Below the pieces are notes generated by a model. That model saw only the letters and a program-made list of their open reading frames with translations, ran no database searches and was not told the origin of the DNA. 12,806 nt of DNA from JASHVB01 sp035535035 (lineage in GTDB: Bacteria > Pseudomonadota > Alphaproteobacteria > Acetobacterales > Acetobacteraceae). Made by a program: the position numbers and the translations under genes. The DNA lies in contig DATLQW010000231.1 in the NCBI GenBank assembly GCA_035535035.1, forward strand, positions 1-12,806, in the 5' to 3' direction. Below, piece after piece: positions 6,054 to 12,806 of this stretch; position 1 is the stretch's first letter, and every line of letters begins with the position of its first letter.

Positions 6054-6281
6054 GCGAGGCCCGGTCGTCTTCCGTCCCCGCGGCTTGCGTTTCGTCTGTT
6101 CCTATCAAGGCACCCCGCGGGAGCCCATCCACGCGCGCACCCAACAGCGAGACCCGGACCCAAATTTCAGGCAATGCCGCTCGGTAGAAGGCGGGACCGG
6201 AGACGGCAACGCCGAGCAGCGGGCGCGACAGACGAACTGGAATTATCCGCCGGCACGCCGGACGGCGCAAACCAACAGCCG

Positions 6282-6298
6282 CGGACCGGAATGGTCCG
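6282..6298. terminator. Weak candidate hairpin between convergent genes
   Basis: CGGACC-GGAAT-GGTCCG forms a perfect 6-bp stem with a five-base loop between thiG (plus) and the Hint gene (minus), which converge. Neither side has a clear T-run, so it would be an atypical terminator. The rest of 6054-6331 shows no supported gene. Confidence 0.25.
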
Positions 6299-6331
6299 GC
6301 CCGCCCCTCAGCCACCCATGGGGTCGCCGCG

Positions 6332-8287
6332 TCAGGCCGCCAGGCGGCCTTCCGCGACATTCTCCACGATATGCCGCATAGCGATGCCGACCTGAACTTC
6401 CACCATCGCCGGACTTTCCGTCGGCCGGATCGGCAGCACCGCGTCGCCATTCATCCAGCGCCACATCGTGGCGTCGTCGCGCTCCACCGCGTGCCAGCCC
6501 TGCGTCAGACCGGGATGATCCGGCGGAATCTCGGTCAGGCCGGCACTGTCACGCACCACGATCCGGCGGATCGCGACGCCAAGCTGGCGCCAATCGTCCC
6601 GATAGGCCTCGAAGTAAGACGGTACGCTGGCCCGCGACACCAGGCGCACCGACGACACGCCAGCCGGCAGAGTGAAAACGTAGCGGTTGGCATCGCTGGA
6701 CAGCGGCCGGATGACGTGGCCATCCGCCACCAGGCGCAGCTCCGGATCGTCGGTCGTGGCGTGGTTCGGGTGCTGGTAGCCCAGCGACCCGGCGCGCTCC
6801 GCCAGACCCTGCCAGATCGGCTGCACCGCCTCCTGGCTGACGGCCAGAGAAGCACAGGAATCGGTTTCCCAGCATTTGAGGCTGGCATTCACCGCGAACT
6901 CCGGATGCAGCACCATGGCGAGGCCAGTATTGGCGAACATCGCCCGGTTGCCGGTGTCCAGGTAGCTCTCCGCCGGCAGGCCCTCCGCGAACATCACCGC
7001 GTGCTGGTCAAGCTCGACATGATAGTAGTGGACGGCAGCGGTTTCGCGCTCCTGCACGATCGTCATGTCGTTGATCAGCAGCTTGGCGGGGACCAGCCTG
7101 CCGGCCACGAACAAGCAGTGATCCGGCGATACCAGCAGGTCGCGCGCCGGCAAACTCTGGCCGAACGCGTGCCGGAGCACCCGGACCGGCGCCACCAGAT
7201 TGGGCTGCGGGTGCTGCCGCAGGTTCATCCACCGCTGTCCGATCCACGTCACCGGCCGCAGCAACCTGGTGTCGCCCGACAGTGTGACGACCATGTCGCC
7301 CTCGGCGAGATCCTCGACCGCCACTTCGCCATGCACGGTCAGGATGCGCGTGCCCGCGACGTAGCAGGGGTTGGTGTCAACCCAAATCGACGCGAGGCTG
7401 CCACTGTTCGTCCAATCGACGTGATCGAGCGGCAGCGACGCAGTGGTGTCAAAAAGATAGGTGGTTGTGTTGACGATCGCCTCCAGAGTCGATCCGCCGA
7501 TGATCGCCGTCTGGGAGATCGTGTCGCCGGCGCCGATGTTGAATACGATCTGGCTGGCGCTAGCCGAGCTGTTGACGGTCGTCCCGACTTCCGGATTCTC
7601 AATTCTGGCGTTCAGCGTCAGGTCGGTTCCGGAAACCGTCCATAGCGTCGTGGCGTTCGCAACGTTCAGAACGCCTGTCGAATTCGTGAAATTGATGACG
7701 GGTTCGGATGCGCTCAACAGCTCCGTGTTGACGCCAAATTGCAGCACGGCGCCGGTGTCGATCTGATAGTTGCCCGACACCGGAATGACGGCGCTGTTGG
7801 CGCTGCCGGCGACATAAAGCGTCCCGTTCCCGCCGCCGCCGTTCACATCCGCTACGATCAGGCCGTTAAGGCCGGTGGTGAGCGTCGCGCCGAGCGCGCC
7901 GACCCCCGGGTCGGTCAGCGTTCCGTACCCAAAAATTTCGCCGGTGCCGCCGACGTTGATCGTGCCATATTTCAGGATGCCGCCGGACAGATCGACGGTG
8001 CCGGCATTCATCGCGAGATAGTCACCCGCCGTGGCCGCCGCAGCGGCCTGCAGCGTCTGGCCACTGGCGATGTCGAGCGTGGCGTTCGCCGTGATGCTGA
8101 TCGCGCCGGCATTGACACTCGCCTGGCCCAGGGTGATCGGCCCCGAGGTTGCAGTGCTCAGATCGATAAGGGAACCGTTCGCGCCCGATCCGCTGGTCGG
8201 CGGGGCGACGCCGCCAGCCCAATTCGACCCGACGGTCCAGATTCCACCGGTACCACTATTCCAGATGTATGTTGCACTCGCAGCCAT
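6332..8287 (-). CDS. Beta-rich protein with internal Hint (Hedgehog/intein-type) domain
   Basis: 651-residue protein in three parts. Residues 1-300 are low-complexity, rich in Gly, Ala, Thr, Ser and Asn, with repeating short strands (ATLDIASGQTL, GTVDLSGGILKYGTINVGG) like the beta-solenoid part of surface adhesins. Residues 308-445 form a Hint_2-type domain starting at C308 (NPCYVAGTRILT), with VEDLAEGDMVVT, SPDH (H390) and the closing YHVELDQHAVMFAEGLPAESYLDTG. Residues 460-651 are a conserved-looking tail (FTLPAGVSSVRLVSR, DWRQLGVAIRRIVV, GWHAVERDDATMWRW). Hint domains make an acyl shift at the Cys and can cleave or ligate the chain; whether this one does is unknown. No signal peptide, RTX repeats or autotransporter barrel are seen, so export is unclear. 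ATG 8287 has a weak ribosome-binding site. Such proteins are frequent in Acetobacteraceae. Confidence 0.85.
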   Translation of the reverse strand: MAASATYIWNSGTGGIWTVGSNWAGGVAPPTSGSGANGSLIDLSTATSGPITLGQASVNAGAISITANATLDIASGQTLQAAAAATAGDYLAMNAGTVDLSGGILKYGTINVGGTGEIFGYGTLTDPGVGALGATLTTGLNGLIVADVNGGGGNGTLYVAGSANSAVIPVSGNYQIDTGAVLQFGVNTELLSASEPVINFTNSTGVLNVANATTLWTVSGTDLTLNARIENPEVGTTVNSSASASQIVFNIGAGDTISQTAIIGGSTLEAIVNTTTYLFDTTASLPLDHVDWTNSGSLASIWVDTNPCYVAGTRILTVHGEVAVEDLAEGDMVVTLSGDTRLLRPVTWIGQRWMNLRQHPQPNLVAPVRVLRHAFGQSLPARDLLVSPDHCLFVAGRLVPAKLLINDMTIVQERETAAVHYYHVELDQHAVMFAEGLPAESYLDTGNRAMFANTGLAMVLHPEFAVNASLKCWETDSCASLAVSQEAVQPIWQGLAERAGSLGYQHPNHATTDDPELRLVADGHVIRPLSSDANRYVFTLPAGVSSVRLVSRASVPSYFEAYRDDWRQLGVAIRRIVVRDSAGLTEIPPDHPGLTQGWHAVERDDATMWRWMNGDAVLPIRPTESPAMVEVQVGIAMRHIVENVAEGRLAA

Positions 8288-8502
8288 GACGCGTTCTTAA
8301 ACCCCCAACCTGAAAAGCTCCGCAGGCCCCAACGCCTTCCACAGGAATCACTCCCCGCGGTTCTCACGCCAGTCCATTCTGCTGAGACTCTGGAAGGCCG
8401 TCAATCAAATTCGCAACGCTCTCCAGCGCGCGAAACCGCTTGCCGGCCACAGCCGATGCGGACCCGGCGCGAATTCACGCATCCTGTGCTATGCTGATCG
8501 CC

Positions 8503-10479
8503 ATGGCGAAACCACGTCCCGATCTGCTCCGAGACCTCCGGGCCGGCCTGGCATTCCACCGGGCGAATCGGCTGGACGATGCCGAGGCGGCCTACCGCAA
8601 CGTTTTGCGGCGCGCACCGAAGGACCCGGATGCGCTCAACCTGCTCGGTGTCATCATCCAGGAACGCGGCCGGCCAGCGGAGGCGGTGCAGATGATCGCC
8701 TCGGCGCTTCGCGTGCGCCGCAATTTTCCGGAAGCACTGACCAACCTCGCCCGTGCCCAGCGCGCCGCCGGCGACCCGGAAGGCGCCGCGGCCAGCGCGC
8801 GCCGCGCCGTTGCACTGGTGCCGGACCTCGCGGAAGCGCACGTCCAGCTTGGCCGGGCGTTGCTCGATCTCAACGACGATGCCGGCGCCGCCGAGGCCTG
8901 CCGCCGCGCCGTCGCACTCGATCCAGGTTCGCTCGACGCCCAGATCAACCTGGCCGCCGCGCTGACCCGATTGAAGGACTTCCTCGCCGCGGCGCAAGTG
9001 TATCAGGAAGCCCATCGGCTGAAGCCCGATCGCGCCGAAACGCTGACCGACTTCGCTGTCGCCTTGACCGAGATCGAGCATTACGACGATGCGCTGCGCT
9101 GCCACGAACGCGCGGTCGCTCTCGCGCCGGGCGACCCGCGCGTCCATGCCAGCCAGGCGGTCACCTTGAAGCGCGCCCAGGACCCGGCGGCCGCGGTGGA
9201 GGCCTGCCGGCGTGCGCTGGCCCTTGCCCCCGACCGCATCGACACCTTGTTGTTGCTCGGCGGCGCCCTGGCGTCGCTCGGCCGCTTTGACACGGCGATC
9301 GAGTCGTATCGGCGCGTGCTCGAGCTGGATCCGGACTGTGCCGAGGCGCGCCGGGCGATCGTCGTCGCCGGAGTGAGAATTGCCGATGCCGCCGAGCTCA
9401 CCCGGCTGCGCGCGATCGCCGACGCCGCCGCGGCGCCGACGCCGCAGCGGGCCGCCGCCGGCTACGCCCTCGGTACATTGCTCGACCAGGCCGGCGAATA
9501 CGATGCGGCCTTCGCTTATTTCGCCAGCGCCAACCGGCTGCGCCGGGCCAGCCGGGTCGCCGAGGGCAAAAACTTCGATCACGCTGCATTGCGCGGCTAC
9601 GTGGATGGGATGATTGCCGGGTTTACCCCGGCGGTCTTCGCGGCGACGCGGGGCTGGGGGGATCCATCGGAATCCCCGGTATTCATCGTCGGCATGCCGC
9701 GCTCGGGTACAACGCTCACGGAGCAGATCGCCGCCAGCCACCCGGACGTGTACGGCGCCGGCGAGCGGCAGGAGATCGGTCAAATCGCCAAGCGGCTCGA
9801 AGCCGCCAATCCCGGCCTCGCTTATGCGGCCTGGAATCCGGACACGGTACGGCAAGAGGCAGCGGCGCATCTCGGCCGCATGCGCGGGCTCGCCGGCGAC
9901 GTTGCGCGGGTCACCGATAAGATGCCGGACAACATCCTGTATCTCGGCGTGATCGCCCTGCTGTTTCCGCGCGCGCGGATCGTGCTGTGCCGGCGCGACC
10001 TGCGGGACGTCTGCCTGAGCTGTCATTTCCAGAGTTTCAGCCAGGGCATGCCGTGGACCAACGACCTGGAGGAATGCGCGTCGCGGGCGCTGGAGATCGA
10101 ACGGCTGATCCGCCATTGGCGGTCGGTGCTGCCGCTGCGGATCGTCGATCTCCATTACGAAAGCCTGGTGGCCGATCTCGAGGGCGAGAGCCGCCGGTTG
10201 ATCGAGTTTCTCGATCTGCCATGGGACCCGGCCTGCCTCGACTTTCACGTCACCGAGCGGCAGGTGATGACCGCCAGCCTGTGGCAGGTCCGTCAGCCGC
10301 TGTTTGCCAGTTCGGTTGGTCGTTGGCGGCACTATGCGGCGCATATCGGGCCGCTGATCGCCCGGCTGGAGGAAGGCCTTCCGCCGGCGGAAGCGGTGCC
10401 GGCCGGCGTCCCGGACAGCGCCACGGCCAGCCGCGGCAACACTGCTCCGCCCGTCTGGGCACGGCCGGGTGTCGGATGA
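8503..10479 (+). CDS. TPR-repeat sulfotransferase
   Basis: 658-residue two-part protein. Residues 5 to about 300 form eight or nine tetratricopeptide repeats of 34 residues (repeated A..LGRAL......AA...RRAVALDP pattern). A helical linker follows, then a PAPS-dependent sulfotransferase domain from about 390. The 5'-phosphosulfate loop is FIVGMPRSGTT (394-404); the 3'-phosphate segment is RRDLRDVCLSC (497-507). E/H residues of the active site cannot be assigned by eye. It should move sulfate from PAPS to a hydroxyl or amine of an unknown acceptor, with the repeats possibly recruiting a protein substrate. No signal peptide or membrane segment is evident. Start ATG 8503 is used; ATG 8491 would add four residues, and neither has a clear ribosome-binding site. 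It diverges from the Hint gene across 215 bp. Its Pro/Ala-rich C-terminal tail after about residue 627 lies beyond the domain. Confidence 0.9.
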   Translation: MAKPRPDLLRDLRAGLAFHRANRLDDAEAAYRNVLRRAPKDPDALNLLGVIIQERGRPAEAVQMIASALRVRRNFPEALTNLARAQRAAGDPEGAAASARRAVALVPDLAEAHVQLGRALLDLNDDAGAAEACRRAVALDPGSLDAQINLAAALTRLKDFLAAAQVYQEAHRLKPDRAETLTDFAVALTEIEHYDDALRCHERAVALAPGDPRVHASQAVTLKRAQDPAAAVEACRRALALAPDRIDTLLLLGGALASLGRFDTAIESYRRVLELDPDCAEARRAIVVAGVRIADAAELTRLRAIADAAAAPTPQRAAAGYALGTLLDQAGEYDAAFAYFASANRLRRASRVAEGKNFDHAALRGYVDGMIAGFTPAVFAATRGWGDPSESPVFIVGMPRSGTTLTEQIAASHPDVYGAGERQEIGQIAKRLEAANPGLAYAAWNPDTVRQEAAAHLGRMRGLAGDVARVTDKMPDNILYLGVIALLFPRARIVLCRRDLRDVCLSCHFQSFSQGMPWTNDLEECASRALEIERLIRHWRSVLPLRIVDLHYESLVADLEGESRRLIEFLDLPWDPACLDFHVTERQVMTASLWQVRQPLFASSVGRWRHYAAHIGPLIARLEEGLPPAEAVPAGVPDSATASRGNTAPPVWARPGVG

Positions 10480-10522
10480 AATCGGCGGCAGGCCGGGACA
10501 CCATCTCACGCGGTGGCTGATG

Positions 10523-10539
10523 TGTCGGAATTTCTTACA
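10523..10539. promoter_or_regulatory. Candidate enhancer (upstream activator) palindrome
   Basis: TGTCGGAATTTCTTACA fits the dyad TGTNNGAA-N-TTCNNACA, in which 12 of 16 paired positions are symmetrical. Its centre (10531) is about 98 bp before the predicted start of transcription at the sigma-54 promoter, a normal distance for NtrC-type activators. PEP-CTERM genes in some bacteria are controlled by the PrsK/PrsR pair with RpoN, so a PrsR-like activator is the natural candidate (inference). Confidence 0.5.
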
Positions 10540-10602
10540 TCGTTCTCCCTCACGGGACAACGCATGGGTGCCAACCCTTTGAATTGGGCCATCTCTCGAT
10601 AT

Positions 10603-10617
10603 TGGCACGAGACTTGC
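10603..10617 (+). promoter_or_regulatory. Sigma-54 (RpoN) -24/-12 promoter
   Basis: TGGCAC-GAGAC-TTGC matches the sigma-54 consensus TGGCAC-N5-TTGC exactly, including the preceding T and following G of TTGGCACG. The GG is at 10604-10605 and the GC at 10616-10617, with correct spacing. Transcription should begin near 10629, leaving a leader of about 47 bases before the PEP-CTERM start codon. Confidence 0.8.
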
Positions 10618-10675
10618 GTGTTACTCCGTGCCGAATTAGACACAGGCCACGTTTGGCCGAAACAGGAGCCTTTTG

Positions 10676-11374
10676 ATGCGCCGAATTCTCCTCAGCACAA
10701 CCGCCATCGCAGGGATGGTCGCAACGCTCGTCGTGAGCCCGCTTCCGGCAGCCGCCACGCCGCACATCCATCGCCACACCACCGCGACCCAGTCGTTTTC
10801 ATCCACGGTTGCCGGGCTGAATTGGACCGGATACACGATCGCTCTCAATGAGTTCGATACGACGCTGGGCAGCCTGCAATCCGTGCTTGTTACGGAGCAG
10901 CTCACAGGCTCCTTCAAAGGGTCCGCAAGCGCAAGCAGCGCGTCGACCACCGCGACCGTCACCGCCGCCACAAGCTTGACCGTTACCGGCGGCCCAGCCG
11001 CGCTGGATGGAATGCCATTGCTGACCTTGAGCGGAAATAAGGATTTGGCCGTGGGGCTAACCCCAGCGTCCCTCCTCATAGACGCCGGTTCAACCGGTTC
11101 GCCGATGAGCTACGATCCATCTGTTGACTGGGAGAGTGTCGGGCCGGCGACGACGTTGATTATGCTGGATTCTCTTACTTCGGCTGCTTCGCCGCCTGGA
11201 ATACTCGTCAATGTGACCCCAACCCTGACGTTCACTCTTGACGTGGCTTATAATTACCAGACGACCACATCGGACAGCGCGACGCCAAGTCGCGTACCGG
11301 AGCCGGCGTCGGCGTTGATGCTGGGCGCAGGTCTGATCGCTCTCGGAGCGGCGCGGCGCTGGCGCAGGCAATAA
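10676..11374 (+). CDS. PEP-CTERM sorting-domain secreted protein
   Basis: 232-residue exported protein. The signal peptide has RR at 2-3, a hydrophobic core to about 23 and a likely cut after PAAA (about residue 27). The mature part (28-205) is rich in Thr, Ser, Ala and beta strands and contains FDTTLGSLQSVLVTEQLTG, a pattern like choice-of-anchor E surface domains (tentative). The C-terminus is a full PEP-CTERM signal: VPEPASALMLGAGLIALGAA then the basic RRWRRQ, i.e. motif, membrane helix and Arg cluster. Such tails are cut by exosortase and the protein is tied to exopolysaccharide or biofilm matrix; no exosortase gene is in the window. ATG 10676 follows AGGAG (10664-10668) at good spacing; the preceding TTG is not needed. 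It is transcribed from the sigma-54 promoter at 10603. Confidence 0.92.
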   Translation: MRRILLSTTAIAGMVATLVVSPLPAAATPHIHRHTTATQSFSSTVAGLNWTGYTIALNEFDTTLGSLQSVLVTEQLTGSFKGSASASSASTTATVTAATSLTVTGGPAALDGMPLLTLSGNKDLAVGLTPASLLIDAGSTGSPMSYDPSVDWESVGPATTLIMLDSLTSAASPPGILVNVTPTLTFTLDVAYNYQTTTSDSATPSRVPEPASALMLGAGLIALGAARRWRRQ

Positions 11375-11466
11375 CCGGCTGGAAATAGCCATCGGCCGCG
11401 CTTCGGTTGCCTTGCTCCGGAGCGCACGGTGAGGTTGTCAGTTTTTTTTACACCCTGAAGGAGTGA

Positions 11467-11494
11467 CCTGAGCCGCCGCAGGGGCGCGCTCAGG
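11467..11494 (+). terminator. Candidate hairpin downstream of the PEP-CTERM gene
   Basis: CCTGAGC pairs with GCTCAGG and, inside it, CGCC pairs with GGCG (loop GCAGG, one bulged C), giving an 11-bp stem. No T-run follows. An eight-T tract lies upstream at 11442-11449 without a convincing hairpin directly before it. One of the two probably helps end transcription, but neither is a classical terminator. Confidence 0.3.
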
Positions 11495-11536
11495 CACGTC
11501 CCTCTCACGGTCATCGAGAGTGTCGGGATTTATTTT

Positions 11537-11559
11537 CGCTCTTATCGCGTTGACTGTTG
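11537..11559 (+). repeat. Left inverted repeat (conserved part) of the IS1595 element
   Basis: This 23-bp segment matches the reverse complement of 12664-12686 at 21 positions. It lies 42 bp before the chosen transposase start. Confidence 0.8.
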
Positions 11560-11601
11560 CGCGGGGTGACAGTGCCGGTCAGCGGAGGCGAAGGGCGGGA
11601 G

Positions 11602-12681
11602 ATGGACGCGGCAGCATTTGCGGTGTGGCGTATCGGGGTTGGTGCATTGGACCGGGGCCAACGGAGCGCGGTGTTGCAGGGCCTGGCTTTCGCCGAAGCG
11701 AATGATCCAATTGACCTGGCGGGCCCGGAGACCGCCGCGGACCCATCGCGGGTTGCGGCCGAAGCCGCGCCACCGGGGGCCGAGAGTTTCGTCAAACCCG
11801 CTGCGGACGGAGATTTAATGGCGCAAATCGGGCAGGCCCGGATCGCCAGCTTTGGCTGTCCGCACTGCGGCGGCGATGCCATTCGCCGGTGGGGTGAGGC
11901 CAACGGCAAGCCGCGCTACCGCTGCACGAGCTGCCGCAAGACGTTCAATGCGTTGACCGGGACGCCGTTGGCTGGTTTGCGCCATATGGACCGCTGGAAC
12001 GACCAGGCGCGGGCCTTGATCAGCGGCGAAACGGTTGCCAAAGCGGCGGGCCGCTGCGACGTGGCCTATACGACGGCATTCCGCTGGCGACACCGGTTCC
12101 TGGCGGCGCTCAATCTTGACAAGCCGCAGCATCTGTCCGGGATCGTCGAGGCGGATGAGACGTTCATTCTGGAGTCGTTCAAGGGCAAGCGCTCAGACCT
12201 GCCGCGGGCCGCGCGCAAGCGCGGCGGCAAGGCCGCCAAACGAGGCCTGTCAGTCGAGCAGATCCCGGTTATGGTGGCCCGCGACCGCGGCGGTGCGACC
12301 GTCGACGCTGTCCTGCCGCGTCTTGATACGGTCAGCATCACCCGGGTGTTGGGCAGCGTCATCACCCGGCCGGCGGAATTGTGCTGCGATGGCGGGTCGG
12401 CGATCACCGCGTTCGCACGGCGCGCCAGGCTGACCTTCCATGTCCTGCCGGCCCCGGGCATTCCGAAGCCGGAGGCGCCAGAACTGCACATCAACAACGT
12501 GAACGCCTACCACGGCCGTCTCAAGGAATGGATGCAGCGCTTCCATGGGGTGGCTACCAAGAACTTGCCGAACTACCTGAGTTGGCGACGAACGATTGAG
12601 GCACTCGGGGCCACCCCAACCCCGGAGGCTTGGATCAAGGGCGCGGCTGGATTGGGGCCGTATCAACAGTTAACGCGATAA
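11602..12681 (+). CDS. IS1595-family transposase
   Basis: 359-residue transposase. An N-terminal zinc ribbon has CPHC (86-89) and CTSC (108-111). A helix-turn-helix-like segment follows (about 145-165, GETVAKAAGRCDVAYTTAFRWRHRF). The DDE-like catalytic core shows VEADE (D185), CCDGG (D263) and HINNVNAYHGRLKEW (about 296-310), where the family has Asn or His instead of Glu, ending with FHGVATKNLPNYLSWRR. The frame is uninterrupted and all expected motifs are present, so it may be active. ATG 11602 is chosen; in-frame TTG at 11557 would add 15 residues that overlap the left inverted repeat. The last codons and the TAA lie inside the right inverted repeat. Confidence 0.93.
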   Translation: MDAAAFAVWRIGVGALDRGQRSAVLQGLAFAEANDPIDLAGPETAADPSRVAAEAAPPGAESFVKPAADGDLMAQIGQARIASFGCPHCGGDAIRRWGEANGKPRYRCTSCRKTFNALTGTPLAGLRHMDRWNDQARALISGETVAKAAGRCDVAYTTAFRWRHRFLAALNLDKPQHLSGIVEADETFILESFKGKRSDLPRAARKRGGKAAKRGLSVEQIPVMVARDRGGATVDAVLPRLDTVSITRVLGSVITRPAELCCDGGSAITAFARRARLTFHVLPAPGIPKPEAPELHINNVNAYHGRLKEWMQRFHGVATKNLPNYLSWRRTIEALGATPTPEAWIKGAAGLGPYQQLTR

Positions 12682-12686
12682 TAGCG
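12664..12686 (-). repeat. Right inverted repeat (conserved part) of the IS1595 element
   Basis: Reverse complement of the left repeat with two mismatches. It overlaps the end of the transposase gene, including its stop codon. Confidence 0.8.
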
Positions 12687-12705
12687 TAAGAGAATTGATG
12701 CGCCC

Positions 12706-12806
12706 GGATAGCGGGCGGCCCGGTCGGCGGACCTGTGGCGGTACGGGCAAAGACCTGCCGGCGGAACGCAGGCGGCCGTGCAGGCTCGGTTTCCGAACGC
12801 ACAATG
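12706..12806. other. Flank beyond the IS element, no gene seen
   Basis: About 100 bp of GC-rich DNA to the window edge without a supported reading frame. A perfect hairpin CGCCCG-GATAG-CGGGCG (12701-12717) straddles the estimated IS end. The window stops too soon to identify the interrupted or neighbouring locus. Confidence 0.5.

Larger units (their letters stand above)
11518..12705 (+). mobile_element. IS1595-family insertion sequence
   Basis: A single transposase gene is flanked by inverted repeats. The conserved 23-bp inner part is 11537-11559 (CGCTCTTATCGCGTT then GACTGTTG) and the complement of 12664-12686, with only two mismatches. Outer positions match weakly, so the given ends, where both sides start G-G-G as read inward, are estimates. 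No 8-bp target duplication is visible at these ends, suggesting misplaced edges, an old insertion or a later rearrangement. Confidence 0.8.

Noticed and set aside
6334..6350. Palindrome AGGCCGCC-A-GGCGGCCT at the end of the Hint gene
   Set aside because: It is coding sequence for the last residues, has a one-base loop and no T-run, so it is not convincing as a terminator.
8401..10608. 735-residue open frame on the minus strand
   Set aside because: It is a GC-driven shadow of the TPR-sulfotransferase gene on the plus strand and shows no recognisable domain.
11132..11527. 12-base direct repeat GAGAGTGTCGGG at 11132-11143 and 11516-11527
   Set aside because: It is too short to be an attachment site in GC-rich DNA; its position near the IS edge is probably chance.

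Overview
This GC-rich window reads as chromosomal DNA of an alphaproteobacterium, most likely from the Acetobacteraceae/Rhodospirillales. That placement is inferred from gene content: aroQ-accB-accC, thiS-thiG, a Hint-domain surface-type protein, a TPR-sulfotransferase and a PEP-CTERM protein. I could not run any search. It mixes ordinary housekeeping operons with mobile and decaying accessory DNA.

Layout. 1-1029 is the 3' part of a group II intron. Its reverse transcriptase reading frame is broken and carries a 2 x 45 bp tandem insertion directly after the catalytic YADD, yet domains V and VI look intact, with a bulged A seven bases from the predicted 3' end. 1177-4124 (minus strand) holds aroQ, accB and accC, followed by a Uma2-family nuclease-like gene. 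aroQ and accB overlap by 4 bp; accB and accC are 13 bp apart. AroQ serves the shikimate pathway and AccB/AccC start fatty-acid synthesis.

4143-5046 is an accessory stretch. It has a cluster of nested, competing hairpins in front of a truncated NCS2 purine/uracil permease remnant, then a small DUF4926 gene and a REP-like palindrome. 5047-6053 is thiS-thiG (thiazole half of thiamine synthesis); the ThiS C-terminal glycine codons also form the thiG ribosome-binding site.

6332-8287 (minus) encodes a beta-rich protein with an internal Hint domain. Diverging from it, 8503-10479 encodes a TPR plus sulfotransferase protein. 10676-11374 encodes a secreted PEP-CTERM protein preceded by a textbook sigma-54 (-24/-12) promoter and, about 98 bp upstream of the predicted start, a 17-bp palindrome that looks like an enhancer-binding site. 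11518-12705 is an IS1595-family insertion sequence with recognisable inverted repeats.

The best candidates for something under-described are the structured leader at 4324-4392, the sigma-54/enhancer control of the PEP-CTERM gene, and the in-frame repeat insertion in the intron reverse transcriptase. I found no CRISPR array, tRNA or rRNA.
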